DNA of 64,000 nucleotides, from assembly GCF_002294995.1 (NCBI RefSeq), contig NZ_NSGF01000007.1:62001-126000 (forward strand), read 5' to 3'. This document shows positions 36,812-44,434 of the stretch, piece after piece; position 1 is the first letter of the stretch, and the number at the start of each line of letters is the position of its first letter. A program made the translations under genes and the position numbers. The notes beneath the pieces were generated by a model. That model was not told the DNA's origin, made no database searches, and saw nothing but the letters and a program-made list of their open reading frames with translations. This DNA comes from Mesorhizobium sp. WSM3860 (GTDB lineage: Bacteria; Pseudomonadota; Alphaproteobacteria; Rhizobiales; Rhizobiaceae).

Positions 36812-37678
36812 ATGTCGCTCAAGGGAAAGACGCTGTTCATCTCGGGCGGATCGCGCGGCATTGGGCTGGCGATCGCGCTGCGCGCGGCCCGCGACGGCGC
36901 CAATGTGACGATTGCGGCCAAGACCGCCGAGCCGCATCCCAAGCTGCCGGGCACGATCTACAGCGCGGCCGAAGAGATCGAGCAGGCCGGCGGCAAGGCG
37001 CTGCCGGTGCTTTGCGACATCCGCGACGAGGCTCAGGTCGGCGAAGCAGTGGCAAAGACCGTCGAGCGGTTCGGCGGTATCGACATCTGCGTCAACAATG
37101 CCAGCGCCATCCAACTTACCGGCACGCTGGAGACCGACATGAAGCGCTACGATCTGATGCACCAGATCAACACGCGCGGCACGTTCCTGGTGTCCAAAAT
37201 GTGCATTCCTCACCTGAAGTTGGCAAAGAATCCTCACATCCTGAATCTGGCGCCGCCGCTCGACATGAAGGCGAAATGGTTCAAGAACCACGTCGCCTAC
37301 ACGATGGCCAAGTTCGGCATGTCGATGTGCACGCTCGGCATGAGCGCCGAGTTCGCCAAAGACGGCATCGCCGTCAATTCGTTGTGGCCGATCTCGACCA
37401 TCGACACGGCCGCCGTACGCAATCTCCTTGGTGGCGCAACGGTGGCGGCAATGAGCCGCTCGCCCGACATCATGGCCGATGCCGCCCGCGCGATCTTCCT
37501 GCGGCCGTCGCGCGAGGCGACCGGCAATTTCTACATCGACGAAGAGGTGCTGCGGGCCGAGGGCGTCGCGGACTTTTCGGTCTATGCGCCAGGCGCGGCG
37601 GATCAGCTTGCCGGCGATTTTTTCGTGCCGGACGAAGTGTTCGCCAGCTCGCAGACGAAGGTCAAAAGGATCTACTGA
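36812..37678 (+). CDS. Short-chain dehydrogenase/reductase, HSDL2-like
   Basis: 288 residues with the cofactor motif FISGGSRGIGLAIA, the NNAS motif (VNNASAI) and catalytic YTMAK. Conserved PPLDMKAKWFKNHVAYTMAK resembles hydroxysteroid dehydrogenase-like protein 2. The position before Pro-Pro, often Ser in HSDL2 proteins (ISPP), is Ala here (LAPP); if that Ser is catalytic, activity may be weak or altered. The start at 36812 follows GGGAGCCGAG. Confidence 0.88.
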   Translation: MSLKGKTLFISGGSRGIGLAIALRAARDGANVTIAAKTAEPHPKLPGTIYSAAEEIEQAGGKALPVLCDIRDEAQVGEAVAKTVERFGGIDICVNNASAIQLTGTLETDMKRYDLMHQINTRGTFLVSKMCIPHLKLAKNPHILNLAPPLDMKAKWFKNHVAYTMAKFGMSMCTLGMSAEFAKDGIAVNSLWPISTIDTAAVRNLLGGATVAAMSRSPDIMADAARAIFLRPSREATGNFYIDEEVLRAEGVADFSVYAPGAADQLAGDFFVPDEVFASSQTKVKRIY

Positions 37679-37693
37679 CGGTCCCCCGGCCGC

Positions 37694-37837
37694 TTATTCC
37701 GCCGCGGCCTTCTTGCCTTTCGCCAGCGCCATCACCCGGTCGATATAGGCAAGCATCAGCGCCGAAAGCACAAAGGCCAATGCATCACGGTCAGCCACAT
37801 GAGCTGCGCCGTCGATGGCGAGTTCGAGACGCTTCAT
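37694..37837 (-). CDS. Small 47-residue protein, function unknown
   Basis: An ORF too short for usual gene calling: MKRLELAIDGAAHVADRDAL opens it and it ends KGKKAAAE. Codon third positions are mostly G or C as in real genes here, and there is one moderately hydrophobic helix (AFVLSALMLAYIDRVMA). The ribosome site is weak (GGAAAC). It converges on the SDR gene 15 bases away. No family recognised. Confidence 0.5.
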   Translation of the reverse strand: MKRLELAIDGAAHVADRDALAFVLSALMLAYIDRVMALAKGKKAAAE

Positions 37838-37869
37838 GAGATGTTTCCGGGGCGGTTTCGCTCTGATTT

Positions 37870-37915
37870 AGGCAATTCCGGACGGAAAACCGCTGCGCAT
37901 TTTCCTGGAATTGCT
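37870..37915 (+). repeat. Rhizobial-type palindromic intergenic repeat, copy 3
   Basis: GGCAATTCCGGACGGAAAAC begins the core and CATTTTCCTGGAATTGCT ends it, giving an imperfect hairpin. The GGAAAACCGCTGCGCA core is shared with the copy at 25498 (GAAAACCGCTGCACA). Confidence 0.65.
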
Positions 37916-37962
37916 CTGTGGGGTTCGGCCGTATCTCGGGCAGCCGGGCTTACTTTTCAAGA

Positions 37963-37997
37963 TAAAAGCCCCGCCGGAGAGGGGCGCCGGCGGGGCT
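37963..37997 (-). terminator. Second downstream hairpin terminator of the OmpA gene
   Basis: On the minus strand an 11-bp stem (AGCCCCGCCGG / CCGGCGGGGCT, 9-base loop) is followed by TTTATC. It backs up the nearer hairpin at 38125. Confidence 0.6.
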
Positions 37998-38118
37998 CAT
38001 GTGTCCCGCTGGAGTCGGGACAGGGCAGGGAACGCCCTGACCGGAATCTGGGTGCCGCAATGCGGCGATTCAATGAGCGCGGCGGGATAAGCGGGACAAT
38101 TCTTCTTGATTTTTCAAG

Positions 38119-38150
38119 AGAAAGGGCCCGTCCGGATCCGGACGGGCCCA
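38119..38150 (-). terminator. Rho-independent terminator of the OmpA gene
   Basis: GGGCCCGTCCGGATCCGGAC runs into its own complement, a perfect 13-bp self-complementary stem at 38125-38150, followed on the minus strand by TTTCTC. It lies 44 bases after the OmpA stop. Confidence 0.75.
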
Positions 38151-38193
38151 ATCTTGTCGCGCTGATTCCGAAAATCGGCTCAGGATCTTGAAA

Positions 38194-40443
38194 TCATTGC
38201 TCGCTGTTGCTCGCCACCGGCGCCACCAGCGAGGTGATGCGGCGGATGGCGACACGACGGTTCTCGCGGTTCGGGCCGGACGTATTCACCTTGAGATATT
38301 CCTCGCCATAGCCCTGTGTCGTGAGGTTCTCGGCCGCGATGCCGAAAGCGTTGGTCAACGCCTCGGCGACCGCCTCGGCACGCCGATCCGACAGTGCGAG
38401 GTTCGCGTCAGGCGTACCGACGGCGTCGGTATGGCCCTCGATCAGGAAGGTCTCGGCCGGGTTCTTCTTCAGAAGTTTTTCCATGGCGGTGGCCACGCCT
38501 TCGAGCTTCTGCACTTCGGTGTCGGAAAGAGTCGCCGAGCCGAAATCGAAGTTCAACGTGTCGAGGTCGATACGACGGGCGATGTCGCGCACGCGGGCCG
38601 AGCGCTTGACCTCGTCGATCGAGTAGAGGCGCTGCACCCTTTCCACCGGCGGCTGCTCGAGGAAGGTGTAATACTCGTCCGGATCCTCGACTTCCTCCGA
38701 ATCCAGGATGTAGTCCCGACGCGATATGTCGAGACGCATCGGCGGCAGGTCGTCGCCCGGATCGCGCCAGTCGTCGACATCCTGGTAATAGCGCTCGTCG
38801 ACATAGCTCAGCACATATTCGCGCCCGTCAGGCGTGATGCGCGAACGCTGGACGACGTCGCCATTGCGGTTGCGGATGGTGACGATCTTGACGCCATTCT
38901 CGCGCTCCACGGTCTCCCGGGTGCGGCCACGCGGCAGATCCTCGTAATAGACATCCCTGGCGCCACGGGTGATGCGAGGAGCCTCGTTGCTTTCCACGAA
39001 AGTCTGGTTGTTGAACTGGAGGATCACGCGGTCGCCGAACTGCTTCACCACATCTGCGCCCTGCGGCCGGCGGCGCTCGCGGACCACCTGCTCGGGCGTA
39101 AGCTCGATCCGCTTGCCCTTTTCCTCGGTGACCGGAACAAGCTTCTCAGGCTTGATCGCCTGCTGGGCGGCCTTGTCGTCGGTGGGCGGCGGGCCCTGAT
39201 CGACCGCGGCAGGCCGCTGCGCCCGCTGGCCTGTCTGCTGTTCGGCCTGATTGCCGCCCTGCTGTCCAGCCTGGTTGCCGCCTTGCTCGACGCCGGCCTG
39301 GCCATTCTCGTTCTGGCCGGCCGGCTGGCGGCCCTTGCGCTTGCGAACGACATCCTTCTGGCTGTCGAGGATGGGAGCCTCGTTCGCGTTGGCAGGGGCC
39401 TCGCCCTGTGCGGCAGCGCCGGCGTTCGCGCCGCCTTCAGCCGGCTGCTCACCGGTAGCGGGCTGGGTCGTTGCCTGGCCTTCGCTGGAGGGCTGCTTGG
39501 TCGAAGGTTGCTCTCCCGTAACCGCCTGACCGGTGCCGGGCTGCTCGCCGACCTTTCTGCGCTTCGTGGTTTTGTCCAGAGGCTGTTCGCCTTCGGCCGG
39601 TGCTGCTTGCTGATTGTTCTGCTGTGGCTCGGCCTGCTGCGCTTCGCCGGCAGGGGCTTCGGTCTTCGGCGCCTGCTCGGTCGGGGCGGTCTCGGTTTGC
39701 TGCTGATTCTGCTTCTTCCTGCGTAGCTTGTCCTGCGGCGTGTTGTCGTTGGCGGGCGCCGCCTGTTCGGCAGGCTGCTCGGCCGGTGCGGTCTCGGTTT
39801 GCTGCTGCTGGCGCTTCTTCCTGCGCGGCTGCTGTTCGTCGCTCGCGGGCGCAGCCTGTTCGGCGGGCTGCTCTGCCGGCGCGGTTTCGGTTTGCTGCTG
39901 CTGGCGCTTCTTCCTGCGCGGCTGCTGTTCGTCGCTCGCGGGCGCGGCCTGTTCTGCAGGCTGCTCTGCCGGCGCGGTTTCGGTTTGCTGCTGTTGGCGC
40001 TTCTTCCTGCGCGGTTGCTGCTCGTCAGTCGTAGCGCCCTGATCGGCAGGGGCTGCCTCGATCTGCTGCTGTTGATCGCGTTTCTTGCGCGGTTTGAGCT
40101 GTTGCTCCGCCGGAGCCGCCTCCTCTGCCTGGCCGGACTGCTGCTGGTCCTGCCGCTTCCTGCGCGGCTTCTGCTCGGGCTCGGCGGACTGTTCGGCCGG
40201 CGCCGATTCCGTCTGCTGTTGCTGATCGCGCTTCTTTTTCCTCGGCTGCTCGGCTTGTCCCTGCTGGCCACCTTGCGCACATTCCTCGGCCGATTGGCCT
40301 TCGGCGCAGTTCGACTGCGCCAGGATAAACGGCGTCCCCCGCGAAGGGCCGAAATCGGCCTGCAGCGGATACGCGCCCAACGGCGCGGATGCCATAAGCA
40401 GGCCGATTGCCGTACCCGCCAGAATCCGTGGTTGGCGTTTCAT
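38194..40443 (-). CDS. OmpA-family outer-membrane protein with long Gln/Lys/Arg/Pro-rich repeat region
   Basis: 749 residues. A signal peptide (residues 1 to about 29) precedes some 350 residues of low-complexity sequence built of basic clusters (PRRKKRQQQQ) alternating with acidic Ala/Pro/Glu segments (TETAPAEQPAEQAAPA). At 39811-40020 three 31-residue units are almost identical (93-bp DNA period). A middle domain (residues about 440-620) is Arg/Asp-rich, and the C-terminal OmpA domain with IEGHTDAVGTPDANLALSDRR binds peptidoglycan. The repeat region may span the periplasm or bind polyanions; its function is unknown. Confidence 0.85.
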   Translation of the reverse strand: MKRQPRILAGTAIGLLMASAPLGAYPLQADFGPSRGTPFILAQSNCAEGQSAEECAQGGQQGQAEQPRKKKRDQQQQTESAPAEQSAEPEQKPRRKRQDQQQSGQAEEAAPAEQQLKPRKKRDQQQQIEAAPADQGATTDEQQPRRKKRQQQQTETAPAEQPAEQAAPASDEQQPRRKKRQQQQTETAPAEQPAEQAAPASDEQQPRRKKRQQQQTETAPAEQPAEQAAPANDNTPQDKLRRKKQNQQQTETAPTEQAPKTEAPAGEAQQAEPQQNNQQAAPAEGEQPLDKTTKRRKVGEQPGTGQAVTGEQPSTKQPSSEGQATTQPATGEQPAEGGANAGAAAQGEAPANANEAPILDSQKDVVRKRKGRQPAGQNENGQAGVEQGGNQAGQQGGNQAEQQTGQRAQRPAAVDQGPPPTDDKAAQQAIKPEKLVPVTEEKGKRIELTPEQVVRERRRPQGADVVKQFGDRVILQFNNQTFVESNEAPRITRGARDVYYEDLPRGRTRETVERENGVKIVTIRNRNGDVVQRSRITPDGREYVLSYVDERYYQDVDDWRDPGDDLPPMRLDISRRDYILDSEEVEDPDEYYTFLEQPPVERVQRLYSIDEVKRSARVRDIARRIDLDTLNFDFGSATLSDTEVQKLEGVATAMEKLLKKNPAETFLIEGHTDAVGTPDANLALSDRRAEAVAEALTNAFGIAAENLTTQGYGEEYLKVNTSGPNRENRRVAIRRITSLVAPVASNSEQ
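39780..40059 (-). repeat. 93-bp coding tandem repeat inside the OmpA-family gene
   Basis: The motif GCGCTTCTTCCTGCGCG recurs at 39811, 39904 and 39997, exactly 93 bases apart, each copy encoding 31 residues (DEQQPRRKKRQQQQTETAPA plus an EQPAEQ tail). Two units are almost identical; flanking units are more diverged. Copy number is likely to vary between strains. Confidence 0.9.
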
Positions 40444-40638
40444 ATCGATTTTCTCCTACTGGGGTCCCATCCCTGCCCAAACTTTCAACAGCCTCAATTG
40501 GTTCCGCCGGGCATTGGTACCAGCCAAGGATGCCTGGCCGGCCTTTTGAAGGCAATTTCGTGTTTTTCTAATGTTGATACTGGGTCACTGTGACAGCAGT
40601 GCTTGACCGGCAGGTCCCGGAGGGCCAAATCCAGCCGC

Positions 40639-41085
40639 ATGAATGCGCCATTCTGGAAAACCAAGACGCTTGAGGCCATGACCCCGTCCGAATGGGAATC
40701 ACTCTGTGACGGCTGCGGCAAATGCTGCCTGTCCAAACTCGAGGACGAGGATACCGGCGAAATCTTTTGGACGAGCGTTGGCTGCCGGCTGTTCGACGCC
40801 GAAAAATGCCTTTGCTCGGATTATCCCAACCGGCTCTCGCGCGTCCCCGATTGCGTCGGGCTGACGCCGCAGAACGTGCGCACCATCACCTGGCTGCCCA
40901 AGACCTGCGCCTATCGGCTCATCGCCGAGGGTCACGATCTGTATTGGTGGCACAAGCTGGTTTCGGGAAGTGCCGAGACGGTGCATGACGCCGGGATTTC
41001 AATCCGCGGCCGGGTGAAGGCCAAGGAAACGGATCTCGCCGAGCCTGACGACTATTTTGATTATGTGCTTGATGACGAACCCTGA
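40639..41085 (+). CDS. YcgN family cysteine-cluster protein (UPF0260)
   Basis: 148 residues beginning [20 protein letters not shown], with the metal-binding Cys cluster [11 protein letters not shown] (about residues 23-33) and further Cys in [15 protein letters not shown] and PDCVGLT. The YkgJ/YcgN family is thought to bind zinc or iron; no biochemical role is fixed. Its last codons (DDEP-stop) form the first part of a tandem repeat. Confidence 0.9.
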   Translation: MNAPFWKTKTLEAMTPSEWESLCDGCGKCCLSKLEDEDTGEIFWTSVGCRLFDAEKCLCSDYPNRLSRVPDCVGLTPQNVRTITWLPKTCAYRLIAEGHDLYWWHKLVSGSAETVHDAGISIRGRVKAKETDLAEPDDYFDYVLDDEP

Positions 41086-41207
41086 GGTCCGCATCTTGAT
41101 GACGAACCCTGAGGTCCGCATCTTGATGACGAACCCTGAGGTCCGCATCTTGATGACGAACCCTGACGGGTCGCATCCTGATGACGAACCCTGACGGGTC
41201 GCATCTT
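41071..41207. repeat. Five-copy 27/28-bp tandem repeat that begins inside the YcgN gene end
   Basis: Three exact 27-bp units (41071, 41098, 41125; each begins GATGACGAACCCTGAGGTCC) are followed by two 28-bp variants (41152, 41180; GATGACGAACCCTGACGGGT). Each unit carries the gene's last codons and stop, so the gene end has been copied repeatedly downstream. No spacer, hence not a CRISPR array. Confidence 0.95.
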
Positions 41208-41414
41208 GAACCTTGAGGGAACTGGGGCCGCGGTGACGCGTTCCCCGCGTCAGATTTGGAAGTGCATTGGGATGAGGGGTTTTGCCTTTCTTCCACATGA
41301 ACCGGACATGAACGGCCGGTTCGCACAAAGTTCAGACACAAAAAGGCATTTTGTAATCATTGGTTCGCCAATCATCCGTTCAAGGGCGAGAGGCCCACAA
41401 CAAGGAGAGAGACA
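41086..41414. other. Intergenic region after YcgN, mostly repeat
   Basis: The first 120 bases are the tandem repeat; the rest (41208-41400) shows no gene. It ends with AAGGAGAGAGACA, the ribosome site of the next gene. Confidence 0.6.
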
Positions 41415-41762
41415 ATGTTCAACCAGATCAAGACGGCAGCCCTTTCGGCCCTTGTCGGGCTTGGCACGCTCGGCGCCATCCCGGCGCATGCCGACAGCCT
41501 CTATCTCGGCTTCGGCAACAATCACGATCCGCGCTTCGGCGTCTACACCGGCGATGACGATGGCTATCGCCGCGATCGCGACTGGCGCCGCCGCGGCTGC
41601 TCGCCGGACCGCGCGCTCGACAAGGCCGAGCGCATGGGCCTGCATCGCGTCCGCATCGTCGACATCAGCCGGCGGACGGTGAAGGTGGCCGGCCGTCAGT
41701 ATGGCGACCGCGTGGTGGTGGTCTTCGCCAACGAGCGTGGCTGCCCGGTCATCTATCGCTGA
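41415..41762 (+). CDS. Small exported protein, function unknown
   Basis: 115 residues with a clear signal peptide (MFNQIKTAALSALVGLGTLG, cleavage likely after AHA at about residue 27). The mature part starts with an Asp/Arg-rich stretch (DDDGYRRDRDWRRRGC) and ends with a compact beta-rich domain with two Cys (RRRGCSPDRALDKAERMGLH and ANERGCPVIYR), probably a periplasmic disulfide. Strong AAGGAGAGAG ribosome site. No family function known. Confidence 0.75.
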   Translation: MFNQIKTAALSALVGLGTLGAIPAHADSLYLGFGNNHDPRFGVYTGDDDGYRRDRDWRRRGCSPDRALDKAERMGLHRVRIVDISRRTVKVAGRQYGDRVVVVFANERGCPVIYR

Positions 41763-41832
41763 GGCTTTTCTGAAGCCTGCGAGGACCGGCTTGGCGTGAT
41801 CCTCTGCAGGATCAGCTGACCTTCGGTAGAAG

Positions 41833-41855
41833 GGTGACCCTCGCTCAGGGTCACC
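41833..41855. other. Hairpin after the small exported protein gene
   Basis: GGTGACCCT / AGGGTCACC, a 9-bp perfect stem with a 5-base loop and no T-run. Possibly an mRNA-stabilising structure. Confidence 0.45.
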
Positions 41856-41902
41856 TGTGAGTAGTGGAGCCCCTTCGGCCAGTGCTGAAGCGCGGCTCAG
41901 AT

Positions 41903-41940
41903 AAACCCCGGCGGATCAGTCCTCCGGGGTTTATGTTTTG
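41903..41940 (+). terminator. Terminator between convergent genes
   Basis: AAACCCCGG / CCGGGGTTT stem (12-base loop) followed by ATGTTTTG. Lies between the exported-protein gene and the convergent SIMPL gene; usable from both sides. Confidence 0.75.
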
Positions 41941-41967
41941 TCCGGTTACCAAAAGCGGGCGGGCAGG

Positions 41968-42678
41968 CTATTTCAGCTCGAACGTGACGGTCACCTGGAC
42001 GGTGTAGGAATTCTCGCCGGCCTGCACCGGCACGGCGGCGCGGGCGGCATCGAAAGCCTTGGCGTTCAGCGGAATCGGCGCCGGCGGGACGTTCTGGTCG
42101 GTGATCTCGATCACCTTGCCAAGGTTGACCCCGGCGGCCGCGGCGAGCGTCTTGGCCTTGGCGAGCGCGTCGGCAACCGCCTTCTTGCGCGCCTCGGTGA
42201 TGGTGGCTTTCGGATCGTCATTGGTGAAGGCGATGCCGCCGCCTTGGTTGACCCCGAGCGACACCGCCTTGTCAAGGATGTCGCCGGTCTTGTCGACGTC
42301 GCGCACGCGCACCGACAGCGTGTTCGTCACCTGGTAGGCAACGAGTTCGGCTTCCTGGCTGCCGTCCGGCTTGTTGGTGTAATTGTAGCGCGGATTGATC
42401 TGGATGCCGGCTGTCTGCAGGTCGCGATCGGCGATGCCGGCCGATTTCATCGCCGCGATCACGGCCGCCATGGCATCATTGTTGGCATCGAGCGCGGCAC
42501 GCGCGGTCTTTGCCTCGCGCATGACGCTGAGCGTCAGGATCGCCATGTCCGGCGCGACAGTCGCTTCGCCCTCGCCCGAGACGACAATGCGCGGAGGCGG
42601 CTGCGTGTCGGCGGCGCTTGCCAGCGCCGGGAACGCGATCGCGGCAGCGAGCGCGGCAGGCAAAAGATGTCTGGTCAT
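41968..42678 (-). CDS. SIMPL domain (DUF541) periplasmic protein
   Basis: The ATG at 42678 with GAGGAG upstream gives 236 residues. A signal peptide (MTRHLLPAALAAAIAFPALA) precedes a DUF541 domain that opens with IVVSGEGEATVAPDMAILTL and includes GIQINPRYNYTNKPDG and a Val-Thr-Val-Thr-Phe-Glu-Leu-Lys end. E. coli YggE of this family is linked to oxidative-stress protection; ring-shaped oligomers are known. Role here unknown. Confidence 0.88.
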   Translation of the reverse strand: MTRHLLPAALAAAIAFPALASAADTQPPPRIVVSGEGEATVAPDMAILTLSVMREAKTARAALDANNDAMAAVIAAMKSAGIADRDLQTAGIQINPRYNYTNKPDGSQEAELVAYQVTNTLSVRVRDVDKTGDILDKAVSLGVNQGGGIAFTNDDPKATITEARKKAVADALAKAKTLAAAAGVNLGKVIEITDQNVPPAPIPLNAKAFDAARAAVPVQAGENSYTVQVTVTFELK

Positions 42679-42913
42679 GAAAACTCCTCGAGATCTGCGA
42701 TCCGGTATCCCGCCATCTCTGCCCCGACTCGAAAAAAAGCATCTCGAAAAAAAGCATCGATTCCCGGCGTTGCGGGCAGCCCGGACCAGTTCACGCGCCC
42801 TATGGGCGCGCAGGCCGCTGTACGGACCGAATATGGGCTGATTTTGGCATTTGCCGCCAGTGCTTTCGAAAGCCTTGTGCCGGGCGGCGAAAAACACTAA
42901 GCCAGCCCGCGTG

Positions 42914-42989
42914 GGGCCTGTAGCTCAATGGTTAGAGCCGGCGGCTCATAACCGCTTGGTTGGGGGTTCGAGTCCCTCCGGGCCCACCA
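42914..42989 (+). tRNA. tRNA with anticodon CAT, most like tRNA-Ile2 (lysidine type)
   Basis: Folds as a full 76-base cloverleaf including the encoded CCA: acceptor GGGCCTG/CGGGCCC, D arm GCTC/GAGC, anticodon stem GGCGG/CCGCT with loop CTCATAA, and T arm. The CTCATAA loop with a following CTTGGTTG matches the bacterial minor isoleucine tRNA whose C34 becomes lysidine better than elongator Met. Its 3' half overlaps the end of the integrase gene on the other strand and is the presumed attachment site. Confidence 0.9.
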
Positions 42990-44173
42990 TTATCGTTATT
43001 TATCAATGCTTTATAGGGCGGTTCGCCACGCGGTTCGCCAACAGGTTCGCCAAGCATCGGCTTGCGCGTGACCAGACGCACGACTCGATCCATCCCCTGC
43101 ACCGCCAGCCGAACCTGCGATGCTTCGCGCGAATAGAGTTCGGCATGGTCGATGTCATCGTGTCCCAGCACGTCCATGAGCTGTCTGGTCGAGGCCTCTG
43201 CCTCGGCGAGATAAACGCCGAGCGACTTCCTCAGCCCGTGCAACGTCAGGCCCTTAGGCAGGCCGGCAAGCTTGCACCAATGCGCCATCATTCCAGTCAG
43301 TGACTTGGCGGAGAAAGGCTCACCATAGCCGTTGACCAGGACGGTCTCGCCACGCCTGTCGGCCGCATCCAGGATCTCGGACAGCATCGGTGTGACCGGC
43401 ACAAAAAGCCGCTTGCCACCAGTTCGCCCCTTGTTCTTGGCCTGAACAATATCAAAGCCGTCGAAGTGACGCTCGACACCGTCGATGAAGACACGGCGCG
43501 TGACCCTCTGGTCCCAGCGCAGCCCCGCGACATCGCCGCGGCGATTGCCGAGCCAAAGTGCCAAGCCATAACAAGTGCGTGCCGCGGTACCGAGCTGCCA
43601 ACGGTTTTCAAATTGCACCATGGCCTCACGCGACCATGCTTTCCAGCCGGCGTAGGCCGGTCGCCACTCGACCGCGGCCGTGGGGTCGATTTCGATCCAG
43701 TCTTGCCGCAGTGCGACATAGACCAGCTTGCGTATGCCCACCAATAGGTGTTTGGCCTTGTGGGGCGTGGCGATGAAGCGGCCTAGAAGCTCTTCAACAT
43801 GGATGCGTCTAAGGTTCTTAACCGGCACATTCCGCCAGATGAGCGGGTGATCAGAGACCACCCGCAGTTCTAGAAACTCTTCGATGAGCCGCGTGTTCTT
43901 GTGCTTGCTGGCCTCGTCAAGCGCCAGCCACTTGACTGAGATCTTCAACCGTTGAAAGGCGGCTCCAAACGTGCCGGGCAGGGCAGCTCCGGGCATTTGG
44001 ACGACAGGGGCCTTGGGAACTTTCCGGCCCTCGACCGCTGCTTGGTAAGCATCCTTGAAACCGGGTTGGTTTGGCGCCGGCAGACTGACAACACGCTCCT
44101 TCGTCCGATAGCGCCAGCGAAGTTTGCCGTGGCGATCGGTGTAGGAGGAAAGGCCAGGATATTTGTCGGTCAT
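42932..44173 (-). CDS. int: Tyrosine-recombinase integrase of an integrated element
   Basis: 413 residues. An N-terminal SAM-like DNA-binding part is followed by a catalytic domain with Arg in GNRRGDVAGLRWDQR (about 212), HGLRKSLGVYLAEA (His-x-x-Arg, about 316) and LGHDDIDHAELYSRE with the nucleophile Tyr (about 350). The tail has a GEPVGEPRGEPP triplet, and the last codons (GGTRTPNQ...) are the antisense of the tRNA, where the stop lies. Head-to-tail with the tRNA, it marks the left end of a genomic island. Confidence 0.92.
   Translation of the reverse strand: MTDKYPGLSSYTDRHGKLRWRYRTKERVVSLPAPNQPGFKDAYQAAVEGRKVPKAPVVQMPGAALPGTFGAAFQRLKISVKWLALDEASKHKNTRLIEEFLELRVVSDHPLIWRNVPVKNLRRIHVEELLGRFIATPHKAKHLLVGIRKLVYVALRQDWIEIDPTAAVEWRPAYAGWKAWSREAMVQFENRWQLGTAARTCYGLALWLGNRRGDVAGLRWDQRVTRRVFIDGVERHFDGFDIVQAKNKGRTGGKRLFVPVTPMLSEILDAADRRGETVLVNGYGEPFSAKSLTGMMAHWCKLAGLPKGLTLHGLRKSLGVYLAEAEASTRQLMDVLGHDDIDHAELYSREASQVRLAVQGMDRVVRLVTRKPMLGEPVGEPRGEPPYKALINNDNGGPGGTRTPNQAVMSRRL
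42957..42989. other. Presumed attachment site (attL) at the tRNA 3' end
   Basis: Integrases of this type recombine at the 3' part of the tRNA. The integrase gene abuts and enters this segment. The matching attR copy was not seen in the rest of the window, so the core length cannot be set from the sequence. Confidence 0.5.
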
Positions 44174-44185
44174 GGCAGAATGAAT

Positions 44186-44434
44186 CTATTCCCTGCGATG
44201 GTTCCCTTGCAACAGGAAGTCGACGATATTCTCTTCATCATCTCCAGGTAGTTCGGTAAACGCTGCCTCGAGCTTCAAGCGATCCCAAACCACGCGGCCA
44301 TCCACCTTTTTCGGCTTCGGCATACGGCGATCAGCAACCATCTGGTCAAATTTGGTGACGCCCACGCCAATATACCGGGCGGCTTGTTCGCGCGAGAGAC
44401 CCCGAGGAGGATAGGAGAGGGAGTCGCTTTTCAT
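44186..44434 (-). CDS. AlpA-like / excisionase-type DNA-binding protein
   Basis: 82 residues from the ATG at 44434 (an upstream ATG at 44464 would add 10). The sequence LSREQAARYIGVGVTKFDQM followed by VADRRMPKPKKVDGRVVWDR is the MerR-like winged helix of AlpA and excisionase proteins. It lies 12 bases upstream of the integrase on the same strand, so both are likely cotranscribed and it may act as the directionality factor. Confidence 0.78.
   Translation of the reverse strand: MKSDSLSYPPRGLSREQAARYIGVGVTKFDQMVADRRMPKPKKVDGRVVWDRLKLEAAFTELPGDDEENIVDFLLQGNHRRE

Larger units (their letters stand above)
37838..38193. other. Non-coding stretch with repeats and hairpins upstream of the OmpA gene's end
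   Basis: Contains a palindromic repeat (37870-37915), a hairpin GTCCCG/CGGGAC (38004-38022) and two strong terminator-like hairpins read on the minus strand. No credible gene. Confidence 0.6.

Noticed and set aside
38188..39726. 512-codon plus-strand frame across the OmpA gene
   Set aside because: Antisense shadow; the minus-strand protein has a signal peptide and a real OmpA domain.
41071..41207. CRISPR-like array of 27/28-bp repeats
   Set aside because: Units abut directly with no spacers and include a gene's stop codon; no cas genes nearby.
42914..42989. Elongator tRNA-Met
   Set aside because: The anticodon is CAT, but the CTCATAA loop and flanking CTTGGTTG follow the tRNA-Ile2 pattern. 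Not fully excluded without a lysidine-determinant check.
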